A stretch of DNA of 64,000 nucleotides from Affinibrenneria salicis (GCF_008710095.1 NZ_VYKJ01000002.1:81188-145187); one strand, 5' to 3'; counted from the stretch's first letter, positions 9,392-22,295 are shown. Numbers and translations are program-made. The notes: generated by a model from the letters alone, not told the origin.

Positions 9392-10490
9392 TGCTCAGCA
9401 CCACCTCCCAGCTTTCAACCCAGGTGACCGCTACTTTCTGATTCAGCGAATGGTCGACGTCGGGGTCGTCCTCGTTGAAGAATTCGCTCACCGTCACCAT
9501 TTTGCCGCTTTCCAGTTCGATGGTGGATTCCAGCGTCATGCCCTTATAGTTTCTTTCGCGCACGTAACCGATGATGCCGTGCGCCGCGCGGCCGTCGTTG
9601 ATCTCCTCGACCCGCAGATCCTCCGGCCGCAGCAGTACGTTGAGCGTCTGCCCGGCCTGCACCGGAAAGGCGACGTTGATATGGCACTCGCGTCCCTCGA
9701 CGTTGGCAAGTACGCGCCGATCGTCGAGGGGCGTCAGCACCGTCGCGTCAAAGATATTGATTTCGCCGATAAAGCTGGCGACGAACAGATTCTTCGGCTC
9801 TTCATAGATTTCGCGCGGCGTGCCGTCCTGCTCAATGCGGCCGTCGCGCATCACGACGATGCGATCGGACATGGTCAGCGCCTCTTCCTGATCGTGCGTG
9901 ACGAAGATAAAGGTGATGCCCAGTTTACGCTGCAGAGCCTTGAGCTCGTTCTGCATTTGTTTGCGCAGCTTATAGTCCAGCGCGGAGAGCGACTCGTCCA
10001 GCAGCAGGACGCGCGGGTTGTTGACGACGGCGCGGGCGATCGCCACGCGCTGCTGCTGGCCGCCGGAGAGTTGATGCGGCAGACGCTGCGCCAGTTCGTC
10101 CAGCTGAACCATGGTTAAGACGGCCATCACGCGCGGCGCAATGTCCGCCGCCGGCGTTTTCTGCATGCGCAGACCAAAGGCGACGTTCTCAAATACGCTG
10201 AGATGAGGAAAAAGCGCGTAGCTTTGAAATACAGTGTTCACATGGCGGTGTTCGGCGGGCAGGGCGGTAATTTGCCGGCCGTCGAGCACGATATCGCCGT
10301 CGTCGACCGTTTCCAGCCCGGCGATTAAACGCAATACGGTGGTCTTGCCGCAGCCGGAGGGACCAAGAATGGTCAAAAACTCACCGTTATTTATGGCGAG
10401 ATTAAAGCCGGAGATAATATCTCTGCCGTGAAAACTTTTCCGAACGTTAATTAATTCTACGATCGGTGCAGGGGAAATTTTTTCTGTCAT
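9375..10490 (-). CDS. potA: spermidine/putrescine import ATPase PotA
   Basis: ATP-hydrolysing subunit of the polyamine importer, cytoplasmic face. The 371-residue product has Walker A (GPSGCGKTT, about residues 42-50), the Q-loop (FQSYALFPH), the ABC signature LSGGQQQR, Walker B ([12 protein letters not shown]) and the switch His (THDQEEA). A C-terminal TOBE regulatory domain follows ([12 protein letters not shown]). It is the first gene of potABCD. The promoter lies in the 426-bp gap shared with divergent pepT. Confidence 0.97.
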   Translation of the reverse strand: MTEKISPAPIVELINVRKSFHGRDIISGFNLAINNGEFLTILGPSGCGKTTVLRLIAGLETVDDGDIVLDGRQITALPAEHRHVNTVFQSYALFPHLSVFENVAFGLRMQKTPAADIAPRVMAVLTMVQLDELAQRLPHQLSGGQQQRVAIARAVVNNPRVLLLDESLSALDYKLRKQMQNELKALQRKLGITFIFVTHDQEEALTMSDRIVVMRDGRIEQDGTPREIYEEPKNLFVASFIGEINIFDATVLTPLDDRRVLANVEGRECHINVAFPVQAGQTLNVLLRPEDLRVEEINDGRAAHGIIGYVRERNYKGMTLESTIELESGKMVTVSEFFNEDDPDVDHSLNQKVAVTWVESWEVVLSNEETA

Positions 10491-10822
10491 TTAGCGTATT
10501 GCTCTGTTCCGTAAGGGGCTTATTCTTTTGCCCGGGCCGCAGGGATGCAGAACCAATGGTTATCACCTTTATGGCAAAACTCTCAGTTGAGGGAGGGCAT
10601 TCTACGGGAAATAGGCCGTTAACGCCAAATACTGACGAGCGACCGACTTGCGCCGCGCTGATAGCGAGAGAAATCGCTATATTAGCAGCGGCGCGAGGCA
10701 TTATTTGTGTTAATTTTTTGTTTCCGCAATGCGTCTTCTTAGTATGCAATAGCGTGGTTTTCCCGGCGACGATGCGCACACCCCGTGAATATTCCCGCGC
10801 CGGCCGCAGGTGAAGGGATGGT

Positions 10823-10839
10823 CGTTAACCGGGTTAACG
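10823..10839. promoter_or_regulatory. perfect 17-bp palindrome in the potA-pepT divergent promoter region
   Basis: CGTTAACC-G-GGTTAACG is an exact 8-1-8 inverted repeat, centred about 86 bp before the pepT start. It has the form of an operator for a dimeric regulator. It does not match the FNR, LexA, Fur or PhoP consensus, and I cannot name the protein. The rest of 10491-10916 shows no gene or terminator. Confidence 0.45.
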
Positions 10840-10916
10840 CGGCAAAAACTGACCTGACGCAATATCTGGCGTGAAAGCCATCTCCATAATGAAACGCAAT
10901 GTGCAGGAGGCGGACA

Positions 10917-12149
10917 ATGGATAAATTACTCGATCGTTTTTTAAATTACGTTTCTTTTGATACCCAGTCGAAGGCCGGGGTGCGCCGCGTTCCCAGTACA
11001 GACGGACAGATGAAGCTGGCGAAAGCGCTGCAGCAGGAACTGCTGGATCTGGGGTTTGAGCAGGTTACGCTGAATCAGCATGGTTGCGTGATGGCGACGC
11101 TGCCCGCCAACGTCGCCTGGGATGTGCCGGCGATCGGTTTTATCTCCCACCTCGATACCTCGCCGGACTACAGCGGCAAAAACGTGAATCCGCAGATTCT
11201 CGAAAATTATCGCGGCGGGGATATTGCGCTGGGGATCGGCGACGAGGTGCTGTCGCCGGTGATGTTTCCGGTATTGCATCAGTTGCTCGGGCATACGTTG
11301 ATCACCACCGATGGTAAAACGCTGCTGGGCGCGGATGATAAGGCCGGCATCGCCGAGATTATGACCGCAATCGTGCGGCTGAAAAATCAGCAGATTCCGC
11401 ATGGGAATATCCGCGTCGCCTTTACGCCGGATGAAGAAGTCGGTCGCGGCGCGCATTTTTTCGATGTGGCGGGGTTCGGCGCGCAGTGGGCCTATACCGT
11501 CGACGGCGGCGGCGTGGGGGAACTGGAAGGGGAAAACTTCAACGCCGCTTCGGTGTCGGTGAAGTTCGTCGGCAATAACGTCCATCCCGGTACCGCTAAG
11601 GGCGTGATGGTGAACGCTTTGTCGCTGGCGGCGCGCTATCATCAACAGGTGCCGGCGCAGGAAGTGCCGGAACTGACCGACGGGTATGAGGGTTTCTATC
11701 ATCTGCACAGCGCTAAAGGCACGGTGGAGCGGGCCGAACTGCACTATATCCTGCGCGATTTCGATCGCAGCGGTTTCGAGGCGCGCAAGAAAATGATGCT
11801 GGATATCGCCGAAAACACCGGGAAAGGGCTGCATCCTGACTGCTATATTGAAGTTACGATTACCGACAGCTACTACAACATGCGCGAGAAGGTGGAACAA
11901 CATCCGCATATTATCGCGCTGGCGCAGCAGGCTATGCGCGATTGCGCTATCGAACCGGTTATGAAACCGATTCGCGGCGGTACCGACGGCGCTATGCTCT
12001 CTTTCCAGGGGTTGCCCTGTCCGAATATCTTCACCGGCGGCTATAACTACCACGGCAAACATGAGTTCGTTACGCTGGAGGGAATGGAACAGGCGGTGGC
12101 GGTCATTATGCGCATCGCCGAACTGACTGCGCTGCGCGCGAAAGCGTAA
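10917..12149 (+). CDS. pepT: tripeptide aminopeptidase PepT (peptidase T)
   Basis: PepT is a cytoplasmic M20-family zinc aminopeptidase that releases N-terminal residues from tripeptides. The 410-residue product is close to E. coli (408). Metal-binding motifs are visible: [10 protein letters not shown] (His, about residue 79), [12 protein letters not shown] (bridging Asp), TPDEEVGRG (catalytic Glu pair) and the C-terminal [13 protein letters not shown] (His). The ATG at 10917 follows AGGAGG with good spacing; the frame extends six codons further upstream without a ribosome-binding site. pepT sits divergent to pot as in E. coli. Confidence 0.96.
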   Translation: MDKLLDRFLNYVSFDTQSKAGVRRVPSTDGQMKLAKALQQELLDLGFEQVTLNQHGCVMATLPANVAWDVPAIGFISHLDTSPDYSGKNVNPQILENYRGGDIALGIGDEVLSPVMFPVLHQLLGHTLITTDGKTLLGADDKAGIAEIMTAIVRLKNQQIPHGNIRVAFTPDEEVGRGAHFFDVAGFGAQWAYTVDGGGVGELEGENFNAASVSVKFVGNNVHPGTAKGVMVNALSLAARYHQQVPAQEVPELTDGYEGFYHLHSAKGTVERAELHYILRDFDRSGFEARKKMMLDIAENTGKGLHPDCYIEVTITDSYYNMREKVEQHPHIIALAQQAMRDCAIEPVMKPIRGGTDGAMLSFQGLPCPNIFTGGYNYHGKHEFVTLEGMEQAVAVIMRIAELTALRAKA

Positions 12150-12255
12150 TCGGCGCTACCGTTCTTCTCCCTCGTCCCGGCGCGTCTTGTGCCGCGGACG
12201 CAGCGTCTCCGGCGTATAAAAAGCAAAAAATGTGATCAGGATTAAAAAAACGACG

Positions 12256-12285
12256 CTTGAAATGGTTGTCCGCGCCGCCATGTTA
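12256..12285 (+). promoter_or_regulatory. sigma-32-type heat-shock promoter for the hsp20 gene
   Basis: A perfect CTTGAAA -35 element (12256-12262) is separated by 13-14 bp from a CGCCATGTTA -10 element, close to the sigma-32 consensus CTTGAAA-N13/14-CCCCATNT. Transcription would start about 130 nt before the hsp20 ATG. Confidence 0.85.
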
Positions 12286-12342
12286 TAGTCGGACAAGCGA
12301 TGCTTGCCTCACATGTTGAACTTTTGAATGTGTATTGCGTCG

Positions 12343-12405
12343 ATACCCTGAATGATTGGCGTGCGGGCGCGCCAGCGCGCCCGCAGCCTGAAGTATGACG
12401 GGTAT
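12343..12405. repeat. short palindromic intergenic repeat in the hsp20 5' untranslated region
   Basis: The unit begins ATACCC and ends GGGTAT. Its right end (CCTGAAGTATGACGGGTAT) resembles the ends of the longer repeats at 24828-25076 and 52534-52708. The core is a near-perfect hairpin: 11 bp of TGCGGGCGCGC / GCGCGCCCGCA at 12362-12385. It lies wholly between the sigma-32 promoter and the ribosome-binding site (AGGAGG, 12411-12416). Confidence 0.75.
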
Positions 12406-12422
12406 TATTCAGGAGGTTAATC

Positions 12423-12887
12423 ATGGCACTGAGAACCTTGTCGTTGTTCCCCGATATTTCTAATTCGCTGTTTTCCGATCGTTTTAACCGTATAGATCGG
12501 CTGTTCAGCCAGTTGACCGGCGATATACCGCTGGAGAGTGCACCGTCCTATGATATTCGCCGGCTGGGCGACAATCGCTTTGCCATTACGTTGAGCGTTC
12601 CCGGCTGGAAGGAAGACGAACTGGAAATTAATGCTGCAGGCGGGCAGCTCAGCGTAAGCGGTAAGCGGGAAGAAGAGCGCGCCGCGCAAGATGAAGGCTG
12701 GCTGCATCGCGGCATCAGCCGTACGGACTTCAGCGTCAGCTACGCGTTGCCGCAGCACGTTAAAGTACAGGGGGCCGCGCTGGAAAACGGCCTGCTGACC
12801 ATTACACTGCTGCAGGATATTCCGGAAAGCGAAAAGCCGCAGAAAATAGCGATAGAAAACCGCAAGACGATTGAGCATCAGGCTTAA
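12423..12887 (+). CDS. Hsp20-family small heat-shock protein (IbpA-like)
   Basis: Small heat-shock proteins hold unfolding proteins in a refoldable state for DnaK and ClpB. The 154-residue product has a variable N-terminal arm (about 1-40), an alpha-crystallin domain (about 42-135, with SVPGWKEDELEI and the conserved A-x-x-x-n-G-L-L motif as GAALENGLLTITL) and a C-terminal tail. It is class A, like E. coli IbpA, but sits between pepT and roxA, where E. coli has no such gene. A sigma-32 promoter precedes it and a strong AGGAGG ribosome-binding site is 6 bp before the ATG. Whether it is the sole small heat-shock gene of the genome cannot be told. Confidence 0.92.
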   Translation: MALRTLSLFPDISNSLFSDRFNRIDRLFSQLTGDIPLESAPSYDIRRLGDNRFAITLSVPGWKEDELEINAAGGQLSVSGKREEERAAQDEGWLHRGISRTDFSVSYALPQHVKVQGAALENGLLTITLLQDIPESEKPQKIAIENRKTIEHQA

Positions 12888-12921
12888 GTCCTGGCCCGAT
12901 GAGCGCGCGTCGGCGCGTTAA

Positions 12922-12957
12922 AAAAGCCCCGCGGCCGGTGATGGCCGCGGGGCTTTT
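12922..12957. terminator. bidirectional Rho-independent terminator between hsp20 and roxA
   Basis: An 11-bp perfect GC stem (GCCCCGCGGCC / GGCCGCGGGGC) with a 6-base loop is flanked by A-run and T-run, so it can stop both hsp20 (+) and roxA (-) transcripts, which converge here. Confidence 0.92.
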
Positions 12958-12995
12958 GCGTCATGGTCCGCCGGACGTCGGTGACCGCTCAGACA

Positions 12996-14117
12996 TTAAT
13001 CGGCAAAATACCAGTAGCCGTTGTTAATCAGCGTGCACAACAGCGCCAGGAAGGAGGGATCGTCCAGCGCTGCGCCGAACTGCCCGGCGTCGACGACAGG
13101 ATAGTGCGCCAGCGCCGACAGCGCGGCCGTGTGCGGGCTCTGCAGCCATTCGCCGTTGACGAAGCAATGCTCGCCGATGCACAGCACGCGCAATCCGCCG
13201 GGGCGGCGCAGCTTTTCGCCCTGCTGCAGCAGGTCGTAGATCTCGCCGGCCTGCCAGGGCGGCTCCGGCGGCGCGAGGTCCAGCTCATGACGCGACTGGG
13301 AGATGAATTCGCCCAGCCAGCGGTTAAAGTGCTGCGGCTGCTGCACCAGGTCCAGCATCATTTTCTGCAGCGCGCTCGTTTCCTGCGGCAGAATGCAGGC
13401 GGGGTGCGCGCGCGGCGCAATCTCGGGATCGCTATAGCGGTGGCTGCCCAGATCGCTGGCCAGTACGTAATCGGCAAAGCTGCTCAGCAATTCCCGCGCG
13501 TTGGGCGCCCGGAAGCCGACGGAATAGTTGAGCGAATTTTCCAGCGAGTAGCCTTCATGCGGGAAACCGGGCGGAATGTATAAAATATCGCCGGATTCCA
13601 TTTCTTCATCGATAATGGCGTCGAAGGGCGCCACCTGCAGCAAGTCGGGATGCGGACAATGCTGTTTCATCGGCACTTTTTCGCCTACCCGCCAGCGCCG
13701 CCGTCCGCTTCCCTGAATAATGAATACGTCGTACTGATCGAGGTGCGGCCCCACGCCGCCGCCGGGTACGGAGAAGGAGATCATCAGGTCGTCCATGCGC
13801 CAGTCCGGGATGTGGCGGAACGGCGCCATCAGCGCCGCGGACGGCTCATGCCAGTGATCGACCGCCTGTACCAGCAGCGACCAGTTGGTTTCCCCCAGAT
13901 GATCGTAGCTTTCGAACGGACCGTGGCTCACCTGCCAGCGGCCTTCGTGATGGCTAATCAGCCGGCTGTCCACTTCGCTTTCCATTGCCAGACCGGCCAG
14001 TTCGTCGGGGGCCAGCGGATCGACGAATTGCTGAAAACCGCGCTTAATAATGACAGGTCTTTTCTGCCAGTGACGCTGCATGAAATCCGGCCAGTCGAGA
14101 TTCAGTTGATAATCCAT
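12996..14117 (-). CDS. roxA: ribosomal protein uL16 arginine 3-hydroxylase RoxA (YcfD)
   Basis: RoxA is a JmjC-type Fe(II)/2-oxoglutarate oxygenase that hydroxylates an arginine of ribosomal protein L16. From the ATG at 14117 the product is 373 residues, exactly the E. coli length. The frame is open 23 codons upstream, but E. coli YcfD starts at the same MxYQL motif. The iron-binding HLDQYD motif, part of the 2-His-1-carboxylate facial triad, and the distal FPHEGY histidine are present in the JmjC domain (about 95-225). A winged-helix C-terminal region follows. It lies downstream of phoPQ in the same orientation. Confidence 0.95.
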   Translation of the reverse strand: MDYQLNLDWPDFMQRHWQKRPVIIKRGFQQFVDPLAPDELAGLAMESEVDSRLISHHEGRWQVSHGPFESYDHLGETNWSLLVQAVDHWHEPSAALMAPFRHIPDWRMDDLMISFSVPGGGVGPHLDQYDVFIIQGSGRRRWRVGEKVPMKQHCPHPDLLQVAPFDAIIDEEMESGDILYIPPGFPHEGYSLENSLNYSVGFRAPNARELLSSFADYVLASDLGSHRYSDPEIAPRAHPACILPQETSALQKMMLDLVQQPQHFNRWLGEFISQSRHELDLAPPEPPWQAGEIYDLLQQGEKLRRPGGLRVLCIGEHCFVNGEWLQSPHTAALSALAHYPVVDAGQFGAALDDPSFLALLCTLINNGYWYFAD

Positions 14118-14182
14118 AGTATGTTCCGGCATGGTAGGGTGAGCGGCAATTATAGCGGAACTCCGGCGCCCGGCCAGGTCTT

Positions 14183-15640
14183 TCACACCTCATTCTGCAG
14201 CGCCTGACGGGCGAAAATGGCTTCGACCCGCGCGCCGCCCAGCGCGCTGTCGCTGATGATGATCTCGCCCTGATACTGTTCGATGATCTCCGCCGCAACC
14301 GACAGGCCCAGTCCCTGACCGGGGCGCAGCGTATCGGCGCGCTGGCCGCGCTGAAAAATCACCGCCCGTTTGCTGGCAGGAATACCCGGACCGTCGTCAT
14401 CCACGATCAGATGCAGCCGGTGGTCCGAATACTGAGCGCTGATCTCGACGAACTCCAGACAGTATTTGCAGGCGTTATCCAGAATATTGCCGAGGATCTC
14501 CATGAAGTCGTTTTTTTCGCCGATGAACGTAAGCTCCGGCGAAATGTCCAGCGTTAGCTCGACGCCCTTGCGCTGGTAAACTTTGTTGAGCGCGGAGCAC
14601 AGGCTGTCGAGCAGCGCGGGCGCGGAGTGGATCTCGCGCGTCAGCACGTTGTGTTCGGCCTGCACGCTGGCGCGGTGCAGATAGTAGCCAATCTGTTGCG
14701 AGATGCGGCTGATCTGCTCCAGCATGATCGGCTCGGCCTGTTCAATGGTGGTTTCCCGGCCGGTACGCAGCGCGCGCAGGGTGGTCTGCAGTACCGCCAG
14801 CGGCGTTTTCAGACTGTGGGTGAGGTCGGTCAGCGTGGTGCGGTATTTTTGATGGCGCTGGCGCTCGTTGCGCACCAGAAGATTGAGGTTGCGCACCAGA
14901 CGCGACAGTTCGCGCGGCGGATTTTCATCCATCTGCTGACGCGTGCCGTTTTCCAGCTCGCCGACCTGATGCGCCAGTTTCTGAATCGGCCGCAGGCTCC
15001 AGTGCGCGGCCAGCCACAGCAGCGGCAGCACCAGCAGCAGATTGGCGACGAACACATAGCTGAACCATTCCCAGACCATATCCGCCTGCTGCAGTTCCTG
15101 CGGGATGCGATCGACCACCACAATGGTCAGCGGCGGCAGATGGCCGGTGGCCGGGTAGCGGTTCACCGCGATTGAGTGCGTCAGCGCGCCGCGCGCGCGG
15201 CTGTTGAACGATTTGAGCTGGCTGAGCAGGCGCGGATCGTCTTTCAGCACTTCGCTGCTGGTATGGGTATCGGTATCAATCTCGTGATAGGCGGTTTTCT
15301 GCAGCCATTCGGGGCGAATCAACGCCTCCATTTCCGGTACGTTGCGTTCGCGCCACAGGATATTGCCTTCGCGGTCGTAAATCAGCACCAGCGTCGGGTA
15401 GTTAATGTCAATATCCGGCGGCATGGCGATGGTTAACTGGTTGTCGCGCCACTGCGCCAGACTGAAAAACAGATTGCTCTCGCCGCGCAGCAGGCGGAAA
15501 GAGGTCTTGTCGAAACTGACGCTGTAGCCGATGATGGCCACCATGCCGTAAGACAGCGACAGCGCCAGAACGATGGCGACCGTGGCCAGCAAAAAACGGA
15601 CGCGCAGCGAGAAGGGCGCGCGGCGCGCGGCCTCAGTCAT
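14183..15640 (-). CDS. phoQ: sensor histidine kinase PhoQ
   Basis: PhoQ is the inner-membrane sensor of Mg2+, acid and cationic peptides that phosphorylates PhoP. The 485-residue product (E. coli 486) has TM1 (about 14-36), a periplasmic sensor domain (about 43-190), TM2, a HAMP domain, the DHp helix with the phosphoacceptor His ([11 protein letters not shown]), and an ATPase domain with N ([10 protein letters not shown]), G1 (DDDGPGIP) and G2 (GQGLGLSVA) boxes. The E. coli acidic cluster EDDDDAE before the 'THSVAVN' strand is replaced by FNSRARGA (about residues 145-152). The ATG at 15640 overlaps the phoP stop by 8 bp; a TTG further upstream (15658) is the alternative. Confidence 0.96.
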   Translation of the reverse strand: MTEAARRAPFSLRVRFLLATVAIVLALSLSYGMVAIIGYSVSFDKTSFRLLRGESNLFFSLAQWRDNQLTIAMPPDIDINYPTLVLIYDREGNILWRERNVPEMEALIRPEWLQKTAYHEIDTDTHTSSEVLKDDPRLLSQLKSFNSRARGALTHSIAVNRYPATGHLPPLTIVVVDRIPQELQQADMVWEWFSYVFVANLLLVLPLLWLAAHWSLRPIQKLAHQVGELENGTRQQMDENPPRELSRLVRNLNLLVRNERQRHQKYRTTLTDLTHSLKTPLAVLQTTLRALRTGRETTIEQAEPIMLEQISRISQQIGYYLHRASVQAEHNVLTREIHSAPALLDSLCSALNKVYQRKGVELTLDISPELTFIGEKNDFMEILGNILDNACKYCLEFVEISAQYSDHRLHLIVDDDGPGIPASKRAVIFQRGQRADTLRPGQGLGLSVAAEIIEQYQGEIIISDSALGGARVEAIFARQALQNEV

Positions 15641-16316
15641 CGGGCGTCTGAATATCAAAGCGGTAACCCTGGCCGCGCACGGTGGTGATGACTTCGCCGG
15701 GATGCGCGACCTGCAGTTTCTTGCGCAGCCGCCCCATCAGCACATCGATGGTATGGCTTTCGCGCAATTCGGCGTCCGGGTACAGCTGCAGCATCAGCGC
15801 CTCTTTGCTGACCACTTTGCCGGCGTTGCGGATCAGGGTTTCGATGATGGTGTATTCGAACGCGGTCAGCTTGATCTGCTGCTGATTGACCACCAGTTCA
15901 CGGCGCGATAAATCGACCTGGAACGGCGGCAGGCTAATGATCTGCGAGGCCAGCCCGCAGTGGCGGCGCATCAGCGCCTGCAGACGGGCGACCACTTCTT
16001 CCATATGGAAGGGTTTGGTCACGTAGTCGTCGGCGCCTGCCTCCAGCACGGCCACCTTGTCCTGCCAGCCTTCGCGCGCCGTCAGCACCAGAATCGGCAG
16101 CTTTATCTGACCGGCGCGCCAGCGGCGGATCATACTCATGCCGTCTTCGCCGGGCAGGCCGAGATCCACGATCGCGATGTCGGGAGCATGCTCCTGCAAA
16201 AAATAGTCGGCTTCACGGGCATCGGCCGCCGCGTCGACCTGATGATTCATTTCGTTCATTTGCACCGTAAGATGGTGGCGTAGCAACATGTTGTCTTCTA
16301 CAACCAGAATGCGCAT
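15633..16316 (-). CDS. phoP: response regulator PhoP
   Basis: DNA-binding partner of PhoQ. The 227-residue product starts at MRILVVEDN after a GAGGAAG ribosome-binding site. The receiver domain (1-118) has the acidic pocket (EDN), the phosphorylated Asp in [11 protein letters not shown] (residue 51), the switch Thr (LTAR) and conserved Lys (VTKPF). The OmpR-type winged helix occupies about 130-222 ([27 protein letters not shown]). Four extra C-terminal residues compared with E. coli result from the overlap with phoQ. phoPQ lies next to purB as in E. coli. Confidence 0.97.
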   Translation of the reverse strand: MRILVVEDNMLLRHHLTVQMNEMNHQVDAAADAREADYFLQEHAPDIAIVDLGLPGEDGMSMIRRWRAGQIKLPILVLTAREGWQDKVAVLEAGADDYVTKPFHMEEVVARLQALMRRHCGLASQIISLPPFQVDLSRRELVVNQQQIKLTAFEYTIIETLIRNAGKVVSKEALMLQLYPDAELRESHTIDVLMGRLRKKLQVAHPGEVITTVRGQGYRFDIQTPDD

Positions 16317-16384
16317 GGTCACTTCCTCAGCGATAGTGTCTTTTGTCCCTGACATTTGCCTGCGCGTTGCGTTCAGGACTTGAA

Positions 16385-16414
16385 TGGAATAAGAATAAAT
16401 GGAATAAGAATAAT
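16385..16414. repeat. 15-bp direct tandem repeat upstream of phoP
   Basis: Two back-to-back copies of TGGAATAAGAATAAW differ only in the last base. They lie 69-98 bp before the phoP start and so within its likely promoter region. The repeat could be a double regulator site or simple slippage. A classical PhoP box (two GTTTA half sites spaced by 5) was not clearly found; a single GGTTTA half site occurs nearby on the minus strand. Confidence 0.7.
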
Positions 16415-16518
16415 TGTCTGCGCTGAAGTTTAAACCGCGGGTCAATACACGGGCTACGGCACAGCATGTCGGAGCGGGGAAGCGCGAGCCGGACCATGAC
16501 TGGCCCGGCGTCGGCGGG

Positions 16519-17913
<1,395 letters not shown>

Positions 17914-17987
17914 TTAAACAAAAAGGGTATGGCACTAATCGAACGCGGCGTCCGCGCGCCGCCGGCGAAGGCGGACGCGAGCGATAA

Positions 17988-18614
17988 TCAACAGCTGGCC
18001 AACAGGCTCTGCGCCTGTTTAACCAGATGGCCGCGGGAAAACATCAGCTGCAGGCGTCCGCCGCCTACCTGCTGCCATAGCACGGCGGCCCGCATGCCGG
18101 CTAACAGCGAGGCGCGAACTTTGGCCTGTACCTGGGAATTTTGCAGCACCTCGGGCGCGCCGGTGACCTGAATGCGCGGGCCGAGCGGGCTGATCACATC
18201 GACGTAAATGCCGGCCAGCGCGCCGATGACGGTGTCGGACAGCAGATCGAAATGCTCCAGCTGGCGCTCCAGTTGACCGATGCGTTTGCTGAGCTCGTCC
18301 AGCGCGGCCGTTTTGCCGTTTAGCTTACGCTCCAGCACCATCAGGCTGAAGGTATAGCGCGACACGTCGATATCCGGCCCCTGACGGCTGGTGTTGAGCA
18401 CGCCCAGCAGCGCCTCCAGACCGGGTTTCAGCATCGCAACCGAATCGCCGAACACGCCGAGCGTGGAGGCGGGATTAACGATCAGAACGCTGTTCAGCGA
18501 TGTGCGCAGCGTTTCGTCATCACAGTGGCCCTGGTGAGCGATCTGTTGCACCAGCCGTGCGGCCTGGCAGATGCCGGCCAGCGCCAGCGTAATGTCGTGA
18601 TAGTTTTTCGCCAC
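17988..18614 (-). CDS. hflD: high-frequency lysogenization protein HflD
   Basis: HflD (YcfC) is a peripheral membrane protein that in E. coli binds the lambda CII activator and affects lysogeny; its housekeeping role is unclear. The 208-residue product is helical throughout and matches E. coli HflD (213) from [23 protein letters not shown] to the C-terminal [18 protein letters not shown] block. It begins 2 bp after the mnmA stop, so the two are almost certainly cotranscribed. Confidence 0.95.
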   Translation of the reverse strand: MAKNYHDITLALAGICQAARLVQQIAHQGHCDDETLRTSLNSVLIVNPASTLGVFGDSVAMLKPGLEALLGVLNTSRQGPDIDVSRYTFSLMVLERKLNGKTAALDELSKRIGQLERQLEHFDLLSDTVIGALAGIYVDVISPLGPRIQVTGAPEVLQNSQVQAKVRASLLAGMRAAVLWQQVGGGRLQLMFSRGHLVKQAQSLLASC

Positions 18615-18616
18615 GG

Positions 18617-19723
18617 TTACTCCTGAATACGTCGCTCAATGATGCCGCCGCCCAGACAGACTTCGCCCTGATAAAATACGGCGGACTGGCCAGGCGTAAC
18701 CGCCGCGACCGGCGCGTCAAAGCGCACCGTCACGCCGTCATCGCCGTTCGGCTCGACCTGGCAGGCGATGTCCTGCTGCCGGTAGCGGGTTTTCACCACG
18801 CAGGTCAACGGCGCGCGCAGCGGCTGCCGGTCAACCCAGTGCAACTGGCGGGCGACCAGCCCGATCGACATCAGGCGCGGATGCTCGTGCCCCTGCGCAA
18901 CGTACAGAATATTGCCGGCCACGTCTTTATCCACCACGTACCAGGGATTCTCATCGCCATCTTTCGTCCCGCCGATGCCGAGTCCTTTGCGCTGACCGAG
19001 GGTGTGGTACATCAACCCCTGGTGCTGGCCGAGCGGCCTCAGGTCATCGACGTTCAGAATCGGTCCCGGCTGAGCCGGCAGGTAGCGGGCCAAAAAATCG
19101 CGAAATTTGCGTTCGCCGATAAAGCAGATGCCGGTCGAGTCTTTTTTACGCGCCGTGGCCAGATCCAGCCGTTCGGCGATGCGACGCACCTCGGGTTTTT
19201 CCATCTCGCCGATGGGAAACAGGCTCTGGGCGATCTGTTCGTGGCTCAGCGTATAGAGAAAATAGCTCTGGTCTTTGTTGCCATCCAGCCCGCGCAGCAG
19301 ACGGGTGGCGCCGTTGATATCCTGACGCCGGACATAGTGGCCGGTGGCGATATAGTCCGCGCCCAGATCCTCGGCGGCGAATTCAAGAAATGCCTTAAAT
19401 TTGATTTCTTTATTGCACAGAATATCGGGATTGGGGGTGCGGCCGGCGCGATATTCGGCCAGAAACAGTTCGAAAACGTTGTCCCAGTATTCGGCGGCGA
19501 AATTCACCGTATGCAATTCGATGCCGAGCTTATCGCAGACCGCCTGTGCGTCGGCAAGGTCGGCGGCGGCGGAGCAGTACTCCGTATCGTCATCTTCTTC
19601 CCAGTTTTTCATAAACAGGCCTTCCACCTGGTAACCTTGCTGTTGCAGCAGGTAAGCGGAAACGGAAGAATCGACGCCGCCGGACATCCCGACAATCACT
19701 TTTTTCTGGCTGTTATCTGACAT
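18617..19723 (-). CDS. mnmA: tRNA-specific 2-thiouridylase MnmA
   Basis: MnmA installs sulphur at position 2 of the wobble uridine (U34) of tRNA-Lys, -Glu and -Gln, receiving sulphur through the Tus relay. The 368-residue product equals E. coli. The ATP pyrophosphatase PP-loop SGGVDSS (14-20) and both catalytic cysteines (in [11 protein letters not shown], and in [13 protein letters not shown]) are present. It lies upstream of hflD and 118 bp after nudJ. Confidence 0.97.
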   Translation of the reverse strand: MSDNSQKKVIVGMSGGVDSSVSAYLLQQQGYQVEGLFMKNWEEDDDTEYCSAAADLADAQAVCDKLGIELHTVNFAAEYWDNVFELFLAEYRAGRTPNPDILCNKEIKFKAFLEFAAEDLGADYIATGHYVRRQDINGATRLLRGLDGNKDQSYFLYTLSHEQIAQSLFPIGEMEKPEVRRIAERLDLATARKKDSTGICFIGERKFRDFLARYLPAQPGPILNVDDLRPLGQHQGLMYHTLGQRKGLGIGGTKDGDENPWYVVDKDVAGNILYVAQGHEHPRLMSIGLVARQLHWVDRQPLRAPLTCVVKTRYRQQDIACQVEPNGDDGVTVRFDAPVAAVTPGQSAVFYQGEVCLGGGIIERRIQE

Positions 19724-19841
19724 GAAAATCTCACGAACTGAATATATTAACGCCTGCGGGCGGTAAACAAGCGCTGTATTTTATCATGATGCGCCGCCGG
19801 CTGCACCGCCGATTGAGCATTGATGCGCGCCGGGCCGGCAA

Positions 19842-20291
19842 TTAATGATGCGGCCAGTTAAACGCCGCCAGCAGCGACAGCGGATAACGCTGGTTGCGTT
19901 GATAGCAGCGTATGCTTTCCGCCACCAGCGGCGAGCGCAGATTGGCGGCCTGCAAAATCCGCCCGGCGGGCAGCCACAGGCAGCGTTCGATATCGCTGTC
20001 GTGCGGCTGAGTGGCCACCCGCTCCGTCAGATCGATGGCGAAGCAAAAGCGTAAAAACGGCGTGCCGTCCGGCGCGATCCACTGGTGCAGCTGCAGAAAG
20101 CTCTGCGGCTCGGCGTCAACGCCGGTTTCTTCCCACAGTTCTCGCCGCGCGGCCTGCTGCAGCGTTTCATCCGCCTCCAGGTGCCCCGCCGGCTGATTCC
20201 ACAGATGTTTCCCGTTAATCGGTTCTTCGACCACCAGAAAATGATTGTCGGCCTGCACTACGCAGGCGACGGTAACATGAGGTTTAAACAT
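19842..20291 (-). CDS. nudJ: Nudix phosphatase NudJ
   Basis: NudJ hydrolyses nucleoside di- and triphosphates and the thiamine intermediate HMP-pyrophosphate. The 149-residue product has a complete Nudix box starting at [21 protein letters not shown] (GX5EX7REUXEEXGU), near residues 37-60. It overlaps rluE by 8 bp, as expected for the rluE-nudJ pair. Confidence 0.94.
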   Translation of the reverse strand: MFKPHVTVACVVQADNHFLVVEEPINGKHLWNQPAGHLEADETLQQAARRELWEETGVDAEPQSFLQLHQWIAPDGTPFLRFCFAIDLTERVATQPHDSDIERCLWLPAGRILQAANLRSPLVAESIRCYQRNQRYPLSLLAAFNWPHH

Positions 20292-20910
20292 CGGTTATGT
20301 CCTTCCAGTGACCGGGAGATAAGTTATCCAGCGTCCAGTCCGCCACCGCGTAGCGGATCAGGCGCAGGGTGGGGTGGCCGACATGGGCGGTCATGCGCCG
20401 CACCTGTCGGTTGCGGCCTTCGTGCAGCGTGATTTTCAACCAGCTGACCGGAATGTTCTTGCGTTCGCGGATCGGCGGGGTGCGCGGCCATAGCCAGTCC
20501 GGTTGCGCCACGCGCTCGACGCCAGCGGGCAACGTCGGCCCGTCGTTCAGCGTCACCCCGCGGCGCAGCCGCTGTATATCCTGTTCATCCGGCTCGCCTT
20601 CCACCTGCACATAGTAGACTTTGCCGCATTTTTTTCCCGGTTGAGTCAGTTGAGCCTGTAATTTGCCGTCATTCGTCAGTACTATCAAACCTTCACTGTC
20701 GCGATCCAAACGACCGGCGGCGTAAATTCCGCCAACCGGAATGTAATCTTTCAGCGTTGCCCGGCCGGCTTCGTCCGTGAACTGGGGCAACACATTGAAG
20801 GGTTTATTGAACAGTACGACGCGCCTGGCGGCGGCGGTTAGCGGACGTCGGGCGGTCGGGCGCGGCGCGGATCGTTTAACAGGGTGATTTTTAACGGAGT
20901 ATTTCTTCAT
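20284..20910 (-). CDS. rluE: 23S rRNA pseudouridine(2457) synthase RluE
   Basis: RluE isomerises U2457 of 23S rRNA to pseudouridine. The 208-residue product has a basic N-terminal extension (about 1-27), then the RsuA/RluB/E/F-type catalytic domain. The catalytic Asp lies in the [10 protein letters not shown] motif (about residue 69). A C-terminal [11 protein letters not shown] motif is intact. It starts divergent from icd, 131 bp away, as in E. coli. Confidence 0.94.
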   Translation of the reverse strand: MKKYSVKNHPVKRSAPRPTARRPLTAAARRVVLFNKPFNVLPQFTDEAGRATLKDYIPVGGIYAAGRLDRDSEGLIVLTNDGKLQAQLTQPGKKCGKVYYVQVEGEPDEQDIQRLRRGVTLNDGPTLPAGVERVAQPDWLWPRTPPIRERKNIPVSWLKITLHEGRNRQVRRMTAHVGHPTLRLIRYAVADWTLDNLSPGHWKDITDV

Positions 20911-21041
20911 TGTCTTTATCGTTGCGGGTCATAGCCGCATTATACTCGAAATGGTTTGCGATTGGCGCTGCCGGGATATTCGAGTAGTATTGACCCGCAT
21001 CTTACAAATCATTAACAAAATTGCGCTCGAAGGAGAGGTTA

Positions 21042-22295
<1,254 letters not shown>

